55,049 bases of DNA from Pseudomonas putida (GCF_028682175.1 NZ_JANHKS010000038.1:1-55049), one strand, 5' to 3'. Positions 38,001 through 47,926 are shown, counted from the stretch's first letter. Notes: a model not told the origin generated them from the sequence alone. Translations and numbers: made by a program.

Positions 38001-39956
38001 GTTGAACGCATCGTTCTCGGCGTCGCCGCGCACGATGTGCACGAACGCATCCTGGAACGTGTCGTTGAGCTGCTGCAGATCCAGGTTCAGGCCTTCGGCG
38101 TAGGTGAAGGCGAAGTCATGAATCCAGAACTCGCGACCATTGGTGTGACGCAGGCGATACGGGAATTCGCCCAGCACGCGCAGGCCGAGGTTTTCCAGGA
38201 TCGGCAGCACGTCGGACAGCGCCAGCGGGGTGTCGGCGTGGTACAGCTTGCAGTGCAGCTGCGCCTTGTCGCCCGACAGCGGCTGATAGAAGCTCATGAC
38301 CAGCGGCTTGGCTTCGGACAGATTCAGCACATGCTGCATGTCGACCACGGCCGAGTGCGCGGCGAAACGCTCGCGGTAGCCTGCCGGAAAGCCTTTCGGG
38401 AAGTCGGCCAGCACGTTGGTGCCCTGGGCTTCGCCGAAGCTTTCGACAACCAGGCTTGCGTAGTCGTCGTTCCACGAACGGCAGGCCTGGATGACTTCGT
38501 TTTCCAGTTGTTGCGGGTCGATGTCCAGGGTGACTTTGGGGTCAACGCGAAGAATCAACTGCACGCGCGCCAGCACCGACTCGGAGAAGAAGGTCCAGAA
38601 CTCGCAGTCGCTGGCCTTCAGGCGCTCCATCAATACCTGCTGGATCTTCTGGCGCACTTCGGTGGAGTAGATGTCACGCGGCACATAGGCCAGGCAGTAG
38701 CAGAAACGCCCGTACGGATCCTTGCGCAGGAACACGCGGATCTTGTTGCGCTCCTGGATCTGCACGATGGACATGACGGTGGTGAACAGCTCGTCCACCG
38801 GGGTCTGGAACAGGTCGTCGCGCGGCAGCACTTCAACGACCTGGGCCAGTTCCTTGCCCAGGTGCGCCTTGGCGTCGAAACCGGAACGGCGCTCGACTTC
38901 GGCGACCTTGCGGCGGATGTACGGGATGTTGCGCACGCTTTCGCCATACACCGAAGAGGTGTACAGGCCCATGAAACGGCATTCCTTGATGACCTTGCCG
39001 CTGGCGTCGATCATGCGGATCGACACGTAGTCAGGGTACGCCGGACGGTGCACGCGGCTTGGGTGCGCGGCCTTGGCAAAGGACAGCAGGGTCGGCTCAT
39101 GCAGGTAGTTCACCGCATAGCCTTCGATGTGCAGGTCTTCAGGGGTGAGGCCTGCGCGCAGCAGTTTGGTCAGGCCCAGGAACGAGGCCGGATCGTAGGT
39201 CAGCTGGCCACCTTCGCCGTCGCCATCGACGGTGAATTCTTCGTAGCCCAGGAAGGTGAAATGGTTGTTCACCAGCCACTCGAGGAACACCTTGACCTCG
39301 GCCTTCTCGTCCGGATCGACGGCATATTCAGTGGCATCGATGCTCGCCAGCAGGTCATTGACCTTGGCTTTCATCGGCAGGAAGTCTTCTACTGCAACCC
39401 GCACCTCGCCCAGTACCTGCTCCAGCTCGCGTGCCAGCACGTTGAGTTCGGCAGCGTTGGCGCAACGGTCGATCTCCAGGTACATCAGCGATTCTTGCAG
39501 CACGCCCTCGCCCAGGGTGCCCTTTGGCAGCACTTCGAGCAGTTGGCCCTTGGCATCGCGACGCACGCTCAGCACGGTGGTCTGCAGGGTGTGGATGCTG
39601 TAGCCGCGGCGGTTCAGCTCGGTACGCACCGAATCCACCAGGAACGGCAGGTCGTGGTGCAGCACTTCAACGGCGGTATGGGTGGATTGCCAGCCGTGAC
39701 GCTCGTAATCAGGGTTGTACACGCGTACCTGCGGGGTGCCGTGCTCGAAACGCTCGAGCAGGCGCCAGGCAGACAGGGTGCAACCGGCAAGGTCGGAAAG
39801 CCTGCGCTGGGTGAGTTCGTCCAGAGAGATGATGCCGAAGAACTGATCGGCGAACAGCGCCACTTGTGGCAGTGCCTGTTCGCTGATGTGCTGGGCCAGT
39901 GCCGCTCGCAGTTGGTGCTGGAAGTCGGACTTGCTGGCTGCGGTGAAGAACGCCAT
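35100..39956 (-). CDS. gdhB: NAD-specific glutamate dehydrogenase, large (about 180 kDa) type
   Basis: This 1618-residue cytoplasmic enzyme oxidatively deaminates glutamate to 2-oxoglutarate and ammonia with NAD, a catabolic role. It belongs to the large GDH-180 class known from Streptomyces and Pseudomonas. The long N-terminal part contains ACT-like regulatory regions. The catalytic core lies near residues 800-1000, with SVIVPVGAKGGFLPRR (catalytic Lys) near 848 and the NAD-binding GVGDMAGDVFGNG near 989. A long C-terminal helical region follows. Length is typical. The ATG at 39956 has GGAG 8 nt upstream. It is monocistronic, with its own terminator. Confidence 0.97.
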   Translation of the reverse strand: MAFFTAASKSDFQHQLRAALAQHISEQALPQVALFADQFFGIISLDELTQRRLSDLAGCTLSAWRLLERFEHGTPQVRVYNPDYERHGWQSTHTAVEVLHHDLPFLVDSVRTELNRRGYSIHTLQTTVLSVRRDAKGQLLEVLPKGTLGEGVLQESLMYLEIDRCANAAELNVLARELEQVLGEVRVAVEDFLPMKAKVNDLLASIDATEYAVDPDEKAEVKVFLEWLVNNHFTFLGYEEFTVDGDGEGGQLTYDPASFLGLTKLLRAGLTPEDLHIEGYAVNYLHEPTLLSFAKAAHPSRVHRPAYPDYVSIRMIDASGKVIKECRFMGLYTSSVYGESVRNIPYIRRKVAEVERRSGFDAKAHLGKELAQVVEVLPRDDLFQTPVDELFTTVMSIVQIQERNKIRVFLRKDPYGRFCYCLAYVPRDIYSTEVRQKIQQVLMERLKASDCEFWTFFSESVLARVQLILRVDPKVTLDIDPQQLENEVIQACRSWNDDYASLVVESFGEAQGTNVLADFPKGFPAGYRERFAAHSAVVDMQHVLNLSEAKPLVMSFYQPLSGDKAQLHCKLYHADTPLALSDVLPILENLGLRVLGEFPYRLRHTNGREFWIHDFAFTYAEGLNLDLQQLNDTFQDAFVHIVRGDAENDAFNRLVLTAGLPWRDVALLRAYARYLKQIRLGFDLGYIASTLNNHADIARELTRLFKTRFYLARKLSGGDLDDMQQRLETAILSALDDVQVLNEDRILRRYLDLIKATMRTNFYQTDANGQNKSYFSFKFNPRLIPELPKPVPKFEIFVYSPRVEGVHLRFGNVARGGLRWSDREEDFRTEVLGLVKAQQVKNSVIVPVGAKGGFLPRRLPTTGTRDEIQAEAIACYRIFISGLLDITDNLKEGALVPPANVVRHDDDDPYLVVAADKGTATFSDIANGIAIDYGFWLGDAFASGGSAGYDHKKMGITAKGAWVGVQRHFRERGINVQQDSISVIGVGDMAGDVFGNGLLMSDKLQLVAAFNHLHIFIDPNPDPATSFAERQRLFDLPRSAWTDYDASIMSEGGGIFPRSLKSITITPQMKERFDISADKLTPTELMHALLKAPVDLLWNGGIGTYVKASSESHADVGDKANDALRVNGNQLRCKVVGEGGNLGMTQLGRVEFGLLGGATNTDFIDNAGGVDCSDHEVNIKILLNEVVQAGDMTEKQRNLLLESMTDEVGNLVLGNNYKQTQALSLAARRAYERIAEYKRLMNDLESRGKLDRAIEFLPAEDQLSERIAEQKGLSRAELSVLISYSKIDLKEALLESRVPDDDYLARDMETAFPPSLGAKFSESMRRHRLKREIVSTQIANDLVNHMGITFVQRLKESTGMSAANVAGAYVIVRDIFHLPHWFRQIEALDYKVSAEIQLALMDELMRLGRRATRWFLRSRRNELDAARDVAHFGPHLAALGLKLDELLEGPPREVWQARYQEYVEAGVPELLARMVAGTTHLYTLLPIIEASDVTGQNAADVAKVYFALGSSLDITWYLQQISALPVENNWQALAREAFRDDVDWQQRAITVSVLQMPNGPENVEERLSLWLEQHSAMVERWHAMLVELRAASGNDYAMYAVANRELLDLAMSGQTAVV

Positions 39957-40362
39957 CTGTGATACTCCGCTTGGCTTGGCTTTTATATAGGAGAGATGCG
40001 TGTTTCGGGGTCGTTCATGTGTGTCTGCGTGTCAGTTTCGCGTCTGATCGATGATAGTCAGCAAATCGTGACAACGATGAATTCATGCACACATGCCCTT
40101 GTAGTAACGCTCGTCGTGTGCGCGTAGTCACAATGCCCCCCGAGTGAACCTGGGTGCGGCAACTGGCCGCACGTCCGTTCATCTGCTGCGAAGCTTAACG
40201 AGAGCAACCCCGAGTGGCTTGCAGGGCTGCGACATACTCGGACATCGGGTTGCCATCCGGCATGGCCCATGCCGAACAGGAATAGTTATAGATGGAGAGC
40301 TAAATTCATGCAGGGCTGGCAAAATCAAAGCTTGTCCCGAACCGAACCACAGGATGCACACC

Positions 40363-40722
40363 ATGCACATGACCACCGACAGCTTCATCTACAACCCCTG
40401 CGATGAAGAAGAAGACGACATGGCGCTGGTCTGCTGCCATGGCGACAACGGCGACCTGTTCCTGCTGGCGCGCTTTCCGGATGAGGATGAAGTGGACATC
40501 ACCTTTCGCGATGACACCATCCATGTCGAATCGAATCTGAAAGTCACCCTTTCTGCCACCCGGCTCAGCGTGCAGGTCGATGCGGCCGACGCCCAGCCTT
40601 TCGGCGGCGAGCACAGCTTCGACATCGACCACACCACCCCTGAGGGCGAGCTGGCCGAACTGGACGCCACGCTAAGGATCATCCTCAAGGATGTCGGCAC
40701 CTACGTCAGCGAAATCGGCTGA
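40363..40722 (+). CDS. Small acidic hypothetical protein
   Basis: This 119-residue protein is of unknown function. It is strongly acidic (for example DEEEDDMAL and FPDEDEVDITF), has two adjacent Cys (LVCCHGDNGD), and looks like a beta-rich soluble domain ending DATLRIILKDVGTYVSEIG. There is no signal peptide or membrane segment. I chose ATG 40363, which has AGGA 8 nt upstream; ATG 40354 (no spacing to AGG) and 40369 are alternatives. It sits alone between gdhB (divergent) and the moxR operon. The 400 bp upstream, shared with gdhB, shows no clear promoter or structure. Confidence 0.75.
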   Translation: MHMTTDSFIYNPCDEEEDDMALVCCHGDNGDLFLLARFPDEDEVDITFRDDTIHVESNLKVTLSATRLSVQVDAADAQPFGGEHSFDIDHTTPEGELAELDATLRIILKDVGTYVSEIG

Positions 40723-40933
40723 TTCCCTGCGCCTTGTGACACTCGCTCCAGGCCGGCACAGGGAGAAAACCCGTAACCTGTAAGACAATTCTGGTTTTTG
40801 CCCGGTAAACAGCGCCAAACACTGAAAAAACCCCTTGGCCGATTAGTCGCCGCACCCTCGGATGGATTAAAGTAACGCCCCCAGCTTCGGTGCCGTCTTG
40901 GCGCCGCTGCGTACCTGTCAGGAACCGTCATCG

Positions 40934-41893
<960 letters not shown>

Positions 41894-41897
41894 CCCC

Positions 41898-42842
41898 ATG
41901 CAACCCTATCTGATTTCCCAACCGGGCATCCGCATCAGCCTCGCCGAGCTGATCGAGATGCGCCACCGCGTGCGGGAAGTGCAACTGTTCTCGTCCCCCG
42001 GCCGGCGCAGCCCGCTGATCGGCCTGCACCATTCCAAGCTGCGCGGACGTGGCGTGGACTTCGACCAGGTGCGGGTGTACCAGGCCGGCGACGACGTGCG
42101 CACCATCGACTGGCGCGTCACGGCCCGCACCCAGGAACCCCACACCAAACTGTTTCACGAAGAACGCGAACGGCCCATCTTCATCATGGTCGAGCAGAGC
42201 CGCCGCCTGTTCTTCGGCTCGGGGCTGATGTTCAAGTCGGTGCTGGCCGCCCAGGCCGCCGCGCTGATCGGCTGGGCCGCGCTGGGCCACAACGACCGGG
42301 TCGGCGGGCTGGTGTTCGGTGACAACCAGCACTACGAAATCAAGCCGCGGCGCAGCAAGCAGAGCCTGTTGCAACTGCTCAACCGCCTGGTGCGGGTCAA
42401 CCAGTCCTTGCACACCGAGGCGGTGGACGATCGCGACTCCTTCGGCGTGGCCCTGCGACGCGCCCGGGAAGTGCTGCGGCCCGGCAGCCTGGTGTTCATA
42501 CTGTGCGATGAGCGCACGCTGTCGGACTCCGCCGAGCAACAACTGGCCCTGCTCTCCCGGCATTGCGACCTGTTGCTGTTGCCGCTGTCGGACCCGCTGG
42601 ATCACGCCCTGCCCGCCGCCGGCCTGCTGCGCTTCGCCGACCGTGGCGCGCAACTGGAACTGGACACCCTCAACCCGGACCTGCGCCAGACCTACCGCGC
42701 TCAAAGCGAAGCCCGTCAGGCGCGCTGGGAGTTGCTGGCGCAGAAACTGCGGGTGCTGATGATTCCCCTGAGCACCCAGCAGGAGATGGTCGAGCAGTTG
42801 CGCGACTACCTGAACGAACAGCGCCCGGTAAAACCCAAATGA
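41898..42842 (+). CDS. DUF58 domain protein of the MoxR operon
   Basis: This 314-residue cytoplasmic protein contains a DUF58 domain, a distant VWA-like fold. The signature region is SKLRGRGVDFDQVRVYQAGD followed by DVRTIDWRVTARTQEPHTKL. A later part, SLVFILCDERTLSDSAEQQL, fits the VWA-like core. The ATG at 41898 lies 4 bp after the moxR stop and gives the family start LISQPGIRISLAELIEMR. It overlaps the next gene by 4 bp (ATGA). In this operon type it is thought to link the MoxR ATPase to the membrane VWA proteins; the exact job is unknown. Confidence 0.92.
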   Translation: MQPYLISQPGIRISLAELIEMRHRVREVQLFSSPGRRSPLIGLHHSKLRGRGVDFDQVRVYQAGDDVRTIDWRVTARTQEPHTKLFHEERERPIFIMVEQSRRLFFGSGLMFKSVLAAQAAALIGWAALGHNDRVGGLVFGDNQHYEIKPRRSKQSLLQLLNRLVRVNQSLHTEAVDDRDSFGVALRRAREVLRPGSLVFILCDERTLSDSAEQQLALLSRHCDLLLLPLSDPLDHALPAAGLLRFADRGAQLELDTLNPDLRQTYRAQSEARQARWELLAQKLRVLMIPLSTQQEMVEQLRDYLNEQRPVKPK

Positions 42843-43333
42843 GCCTGCTGGACCAGTTGCAGCCGATGATCCGCCCCGAGCCTGTGGGCTTCTGGCCGCC
42901 AGCGCCCGGCTGGTGGCTGCTGCTGATTCTGCTGCCGGTACTGGGTTACGGCCTGTGGCGGGCGCGGGTGCTGCTGCCGAAAAAGGCCCGCGCCGAAAGC
43001 GCCGAGCCGCCGCTGGACCCGTTGCGCCAGGCCGCGCTGCTGGAACTGGCGCAACTGCCCAAACCCTACGACGGCGCGCCCGCCGGCGCCTGGCTGCAAC
43101 AGATCAACGGTCTGCTCAAACGCCTGTGCCGCAACCACTACCCCTACAGCCAAAGCCACACCCTCAATGGCCGAAAATGGCTGGCGTTTCTCGACAACCG
43201 CTGCCCGGCTGCCGGCCTGACACGCTGGATGATCCTTGTGGAAGGCGCCTACAAGCCCGAATGCAAACTCGACGACAAGGCCATTACCGGCCTGACGCAA
43301 TCGGTCGAGACCTGGATTCGCAAACATGTTTGA
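42839..43333 (+). CDS. DUF4381 membrane protein of the MoxR operon
   Basis: This 164-residue protein has one transmembrane helix near residues 25-42 (PGWWLLLILLPVLGYGLW), preceded by a short tail with PVGFWPPAPGWW, and a cytoplasmic domain containing LRQAALLELAQL and LNGRKWLAFLDNR. The family is a constant part of gamma-proteobacterial MoxR/VWA operons but has no known activity. The ATG at 42839 overlaps the DUF58 stop by 4 bp, and its end overlaps the VWA gene by 8 bp. Confidence 0.9.
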   Translation: MSLLDQLQPMIRPEPVGFWPPAPGWWLLLILLPVLGYGLWRARVLLPKKARAESAEPPLDPLRQAALLELAQLPKPYDGAPAGAWLQQINGLLKRLCRNHYPYSQSHTLNGRKWLAFLDNRCPAAGLTRWMILVEGAYKPECKLDDKAITGLTQSVETWIRKHV

Positions 43334-44393
43334 GTTCGGCTGGCCATGGGTCTTCGCCCTGCTGCCGCTGCCGTGGCTGCTGCGCTTCGTGTTGCCGGTG
43401 GCCGACAGTGGCGAGGCCGCCCTCAAGGTCAGCTCTCTCAACGAGCTGGAAGGCCTGGCCGGGCGTCGTGCCCGCGCCCACCTGCCGGGCTGGCGGCGGC
43501 AGTTGCCTTTCGTCACCCTGTGGCTGTTGCTGCTGGTGGCTGCGGCTCGCCCGCAGTGGCTGGGGGAGCCGCTGCCGGTAGCCGCCAGCGGTCGCGACCT
43601 GCTGGTGGCGGTGGACGTATCCGGCTCGATGGACTACCCGGACATGGTCTGGCAGAGCGATGAGGTCAGCCGCCTGACCCTGGTCAAACAGTTGCTGGGC
43701 GACTTCCTCGAACATCGCCAGGGCGACCGCGTGGGCTTGATCCTGTTCGGCAGCCAGGCTTACCTGCAAGCACCGCTGACCTTCGACCGCAAGACCGTGC
43801 GGGTCTGGCTGGATGAAGCGCGCATCGGTATCGCCGGCAAGAACACCGCCATCGGCGACGCCATTGGCCTTGCCCTCAAACGCCTGCGTTCGCGCCCGGC
43901 CCAGAGTCGCGTGCTGATTCTGGTCACCGACGGTGCCAACAACGCCGGCCAGATCGACCCCGCCACGGCGGCGCGGCTGGCCGCCGGTGAAGGCGTGAAA
44001 ATCTACCCGATCGGCATCGGCGCCGACCCCGACAAGGGCGCCACCAGCATCCTGGGCCTGAACCCGAGCCTGGACCTGGACGAACCCGCGCTCAAGGAAA
44101 TCGCCGAGATCACCGGTGGCCAGTATTTCCGCGCCCGGGACGGCGAGCAGCTGAAAAACATCGGCAAGGCCCTCGACACCCTGGAACCGGTGGCACAGCA
44201 GCCCACCCAGGCCCGGCCGGCCGTGGCGCTCTACGACTGGCCGCTGGCGATGGCCCTGCTGCTGAGCGTCCTCTTGGTGATTCACGAGCGCTGGCCGCAC
44301 AACCCGCTCTATCGCTTCCTCGCACGCCAGCCGGTGCTGCATCAGGGCCCGCAATGGCGCCAGCGTTTCAAGCGCTTGCGGAGGCGTCGATGA
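43326..44393 (+). CDS. VWA domain membrane protein (BatA-like)
   Basis: This 355-residue inner-membrane protein has two N-terminal helices (about 6-24 and 57-75), a VWA domain (about 90-270) and a C-terminal helix (about 300-316). The metal-ion-dependent adhesion site is intact: DVSGSMD near residue 97, a Thr in KNTAIGDAIG, and VTDGANNAG. It should bind a partner through a divalent metal, probably in the periplasm, and is likely acted on by the MoxR ATPase. The gene overlaps both neighbours by 4-8 bp, implying fixed stoichiometry. Confidence 0.93.
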   Translation: MFEFGWPWVFALLPLPWLLRFVLPVADSGEAALKVSSLNELEGLAGRRARAHLPGWRRQLPFVTLWLLLLVAAARPQWLGEPLPVAASGRDLLVAVDVSGSMDYPDMVWQSDEVSRLTLVKQLLGDFLEHRQGDRVGLILFGSQAYLQAPLTFDRKTVRVWLDEARIGIAGKNTAIGDAIGLALKRLRSRPAQSRVLILVTDGANNAGQIDPATAARLAAGEGVKIYPIGIGADPDKGATSILGLNPSLDLDEPALKEIAEITGGQYFRARDGEQLKNIGKALDTLEPVAQQPTQARPAVALYDWPLAMALLLSVLLVIHERWPHNPLYRFLARQPVLHQGPQWRQRFKRLRRRR

Positions 44394-46120
44394 GCCCGAC
44401 CTTCTTTGCCTTCTGGCCTCACGTTCTGCGCCCTTGGTGGCTGTTGTTGCTGCCGTTGCTGGGCTGGCTGATCTGGCGCCTGTGGCACCGGCAAAAACGC
44501 GTGGGCCGCTGGCAGATGATTCTGCCCAGCGCCTTCCACTCGGTATTGCTCAGCGGCGGCAGCGGTCGGGAGAGCAAGTTGCCGTGGGTCGCGCTGGCGT
44601 TAGGCTGGCTGCTGGCCCTGCTGGCCCTGATCGGGCCGAGCTGGCAGCGCGTCGAACAGACCAGCCAGAAACCGGTGGACCCCTTGGTCGTGCTGATGGA
44701 ATTGACGCCGGAAATGCTCGCCGCCGACAGCCCGCCCACTCGCCTTGAACAGGCACGGCGCAAGCTGCTGGACCTGCTGCAACTGCGCAGCGATTCGCAA
44801 ACCGCGATCATCGTCTACGCCGGCAGCGCCCACACGCTGGTGCCGCTGTCCGACGACCTGACCACCAGCAAGAACCTGCTGGACGCGATCAAGCCGTCGA
44901 TCATGCCCGAGAGCGGCCAGCGCGCCGACCTTGCGGTGCTCAAGGCCCGTGACCTGCTCAAGCAGGGCGACCTGGGCCAGGGCCGGTTACTGTGGATTGG
45001 CTCGTCACTGACCGAAGCCGAGCGTCAGGGCATTCGCCAGGCCATGACCGACCACCCACCGCAATGGCTGATGCTGGGCGTCGGCACCGCAGAGGGCGCG
45101 CCGGTGGCTCAGGAAAAAGGCGGGTTCCTCAAGGATGCCCAGGGCGGAATTCTGGTGCCACGCCTGGAAAGCACCAGCCTCAAGGATTTCGCCGAAAGCC
45201 TGGGCGGCCAGTACACCCAGTTGCAACTGGTCGATGCCGACCTGCGCGAACTGGGCCTGCTCCAGGCACCGACCGAACTGCGCAGCATGGGCCGCACCGT
45301 TCAGCTCGACACTTGGGCCGATCAGGGTTACTGGCTGTTGTTGCCGCTGTTGCTGCTGGCCGCCTGCGCCGGGCGCCGTGGCTGGGTGTTGTGCCTGCCG
45401 CTGCTGATGGCGATTCCGCAACACAGCTATGCTTTCGACTTCGATGACCTGTGGCGGCGCCCGGACCAACAGGGCCAGCACCTGCTGCAACGTCATCGCC
45501 CCGCTGAGGCCGCCCGGCATTTCGAGAACATCCAGTGGCAAGGCATTGCCCTCTATGAGGCCGGGGATTACGCCGGCGCCGCCCAGCGCTTCGCCCAGGG
45601 CAACACCGCGACCGACCATTACAATCGGGGCAATGCGCTGGCCAGGAGCGGCGAACTGGAAGCGGCCGTCGATGCCTATGAACAGGCGTTGGAGCGTCAA
45701 GCGGATTTCACGGCAGCAGCCACCAACAAGGCGCTGGTCGAGCAGCTCATCGAGCAGAACAGGCAGGCCGCGCTGGAAGACGCCAGCGAAGGCAAGACCG
45801 AAAGCGAGGACGACGCCGGCAAGTCGCAGACCGGCGAGGCCGAGCAACAGCAGAGCAACCAGCAGGCCCAGAGCCCGGCCAGCGAAGACAACAACGCAAG
45901 CAACGCCCCGCAGTTTTCGGGCAACGCCCAGGCGCCGGACGCATCCCCCGACGCCGACGAGCCCACCCGGGCCCCCAGCCGTCCGGCCGACACCCAGATC
46001 AACGCCGAACAGCGGCAAGCGCTCGAACAATGGTTGCGGCAGATCCCGGACGAACCCGGCGAGCTGCTGCGACGCAAATTCTGGTACGAACAGCAGCAAC
46101 ATCAGGAAAAGGCCAAATGA
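44390..46120 (+). CDS. VWA-TPR membrane protein (BatB/BatC-like fusion) with degenerate MIDAS
   Basis: This 576-residue protein has N-terminal helices (about 13-30 and 64-82), a VWA-like domain (about 90-290), two more hydrophobic segments (about 316-350), then TPR-like repeats (about 385-470; EAGDYAGAAQRF, ARSGELEAAVDAYEQALER). A Q-, S- and D-rich low-complexity stretch precedes the conserved end EQWLRQIPDEPGELLRRKFW. Where a working MIDAS would read DxSxS it reads LMELTPEM, so metal binding is doubtful. In other bacteria BatB and BatC are separate; here both parts lie in one protein. It overlaps both neighbours by 4 bp. Confidence 0.9.
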   Translation: MSPTFFAFWPHVLRPWWLLLLPLLGWLIWRLWHRQKRVGRWQMILPSAFHSVLLSGGSGRESKLPWVALALGWLLALLALIGPSWQRVEQTSQKPVDPLVVLMELTPEMLAADSPPTRLEQARRKLLDLLQLRSDSQTAIIVYAGSAHTLVPLSDDLTTSKNLLDAIKPSIMPESGQRADLAVLKARDLLKQGDLGQGRLLWIGSSLTEAERQGIRQAMTDHPPQWLMLGVGTAEGAPVAQEKGGFLKDAQGGILVPRLESTSLKDFAESLGGQYTQLQLVDADLRELGLLQAPTELRSMGRTVQLDTWADQGYWLLLPLLLLAACAGRRGWVLCLPLLMAIPQHSYAFDFDDLWRRPDQQGQHLLQRHRPAEAARHFENIQWQGIALYEAGDYAGAAQRFAQGNTATDHYNRGNALARSGELEAAVDAYEQALERQADFTAAATNKALVEQLIEQNRQAALEDASEGKTESEDDAGKSQTGEAEQQQSNQQAQSPASEDNNASNAPQFSGNAQAPDASPDADEPTRAPSRPADTQINAEQRQALEQWLRQIPDEPGELLRRKFWYEQQQHQEKAK

Positions 46121-47796
46121 GTCGTGTGCACAGGGTGGTAATCGTCTGGCTGCTGTGCCTGTTCGCCCTCGTGGCGTGGGCCGACGAGCCTGCGGCGACC
46201 TTGCAGGCCAGTGTCGACCGCACCCGGATCAACACCGGTGAAACAGTGGAACTGACCCTGGAATCCGACGACGCGACCCTGTTCGGCAAGCCGGACATGA
46301 GCGCGCTGGATACCGATTTCGAGGTGCGCGACACGCGCCAGCTCAATAGCCTGACCACCCTGGAAGGCAACGTTCACGCCACCACCCGCTGGCTGATCAC
46401 CCTGATGCCGCGCCACAGCGGCTCCATCGAGATTCCATCGCTCAAGCTCGGCGAGCTGGTCAGCCAGCCCATCGCCCTGCAGGTGGTGGAGGTCGAACAG
46501 TCGCAGGCGCAGGAACAGAAACTGGCGCCGGTGTTCATGGAAGCCAGCCTGGATCAGGACACCGTCTACGTGCAGGCCCAGGCCGTGCTGACGGTGCGCA
46601 TCTATCACTCGGTGTCGCTGTTCGACGACAGCAACCTGACGCCGCTGCAGGTGCCTGACGCGCGCATCGAGAAACTCGGCGACACTCGCACCTACGAGAA
46701 GCAGATCAACGGCGTTCGCCATGGTGTGATCGAAATGCGTTATGCGCTCTACCCACAACAGAGCGGCGACATGACCATTCCGGCCCAGGAATTCAGCGCC
46801 ACCATGGTCCAGGACATTCCGGAAACCCAGGCCGCCGCCACCAGCCAGCCTGCGGTGGCCACCAGTCCGAAGCCCGGCAAGCTGATGCGCGTGACCTCCC
46901 TGCCACTGGCGCTTAAGGTCAAGCCGCAGCCGGCCCATTACCCGGCCAACACGCCATGGCTTCCTGCGCGCAGCATCAGCCTGAGCGAAGACTGGAACCC
47001 GGACCCTGCCCATGTGCAGATTGGCGATTCGCTGACCCGCACCCTGGTCATTACTGCCGAGGGCCTGTCCAGCGCGCAACTGCCGCCCCTGCCTGCTTCG
47101 GAAGTCAGCGCGCTGCGGCGGTATCCGGATCAACCGCAGTTGAGCAACCAGGCCGGCGAGCGCGGGCTGGTGGGCACCCGTGAAGAGCGTGTGGCACTGG
47201 TGCCGAACCGTCCCGGCGCCATCGACATTCCGGCGGTGGACCTGGTGTGGTGGAACACCCTGGAAGATCATCTGGAGCACAGCGCCCTGCCCGCCCGCAC
47301 CCTGCAAGTCAGCACCAACCCGGCGCTGGCGGTGGACATGCCGGTGAGCGACGGCGCCAGTGGCAGCCTGATCGGGCCGCCGGTGTGGCCGTGGCAGTTG
47401 AGCACCGTGCTGCTGGCATTCACCACGCTGTTGGGTTTCTCATTATGGTGGCGCGCCCGTTCGCAACCGGCCGTCGCCCGCGCCGCGCAGACCGGCCCAA
47501 GCCCGCGTACCGTGCTGGACGATCTCAAGCGCGCAAGCCTTGCCAACGATCCACAAGCAACCCGCCAGGCCCTCGACGCCTGGGCCCGCCAGCAGCCGGA
47601 AACCCTGGCCGACATGGCCGCGCGCTTCGTGCCGCTGTCCGACGCACTGGACGGCCTCAACGGCGCGCTCTACAGCGAAACCGGCAAGCTGTGGCTGGGC
47701 GAAGATTTATGGAAAGCGGTCAAGGCCTTGCCTGCCGTCGAAAAACCGGTAGAAGCCAACGGCGCAGACAGCCTGCCGCCGCTTTATCCGAAATGA
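46117..47796 (+). CDS. BatD-family membrane protein
   Basis: This 559-residue protein has a signal peptide (about 1-22, VVIVWLLCLFALVAWADE), a large periplasmic beta-rich region typical of BatD (about 25-420; TRINTGETVELTLESDD, AQAVLTVRIYHSVSLFDDSN), a transmembrane helix (about 430-448; QLSTVLLAFTTLLGFSLWW) and a cytoplasmic helical tail. It is the last gene of the MoxR operon, coupled to the VWA-TPR gene by an ATGA overlap. The family is linked to oxidative-stress tolerance in some bacteria (Bat = Bacteroides aerotolerance); its role in Pseudomonas is open. Confidence 0.92.
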   Translation: MSRVHRVVIVWLLCLFALVAWADEPAATLQASVDRTRINTGETVELTLESDDATLFGKPDMSALDTDFEVRDTRQLNSLTTLEGNVHATTRWLITLMPRHSGSIEIPSLKLGELVSQPIALQVVEVEQSQAQEQKLAPVFMEASLDQDTVYVQAQAVLTVRIYHSVSLFDDSNLTPLQVPDARIEKLGDTRTYEKQINGVRHGVIEMRYALYPQQSGDMTIPAQEFSATMVQDIPETQAAATSQPAVATSPKPGKLMRVTSLPLALKVKPQPAHYPANTPWLPARSISLSEDWNPDPAHVQIGDSLTRTLVITAEGLSSAQLPPLPASEVSALRRYPDQPQLSNQAGERGLVGTREERVALVPNRPGAIDIPAVDLVWWNTLEDHLEHSALPARTLQVSTNPALAVDMPVSDGASGSLIGPPVWPWQLSTVLLAFTTLLGFSLWWRARSQPAVARAAQTGPSPRTVLDDLKRASLANDPQATRQALDAWARQQPETLADMAARFVPLSDALDGLNGALYSETGKLWLGEDLWKAVKALPAVEKPVEANGADSLPPLYPK

Positions 47797-47837
47797 GGCT
47801 TGCGCCGAAGCGGGCACACATGATGATTTTCCGTTGG

Positions 47838-47926
47838 CTGCTCTGGCCCCTTCGCGAGCAAGCTCGCTCCCACAGTTGACCTCATTCCCTGTGGGAGCGA
47901 GCTTGCTCGCGAAGGGGCCAGAGCAG
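47838..47926. repeat. REPIN, family A, with perfect 38-bp arms
   Basis: Arms 47838-47875 and 47889-47926 are exact reverse complements and are only 13 bp apart. Each holds the GGGAGCGAGCTTGCTCGCGA subtype, unlike the other family A copies. It lies between the MoxR operon and sbcD; no other terminator was seen there, so it may end or stabilise the operon mRNA. Confidence 0.92.

Noticed and set aside
35211..39962. A 1583-codon open frame on the plus strand opposite gdhB.
   Set aside because: It mirrors gdhB almost end to end. GC-rich codon use leaves the opposite strand free of stops; its translation is His-, Gln- and Val-rich with no domain. gdhB itself has all family motifs.
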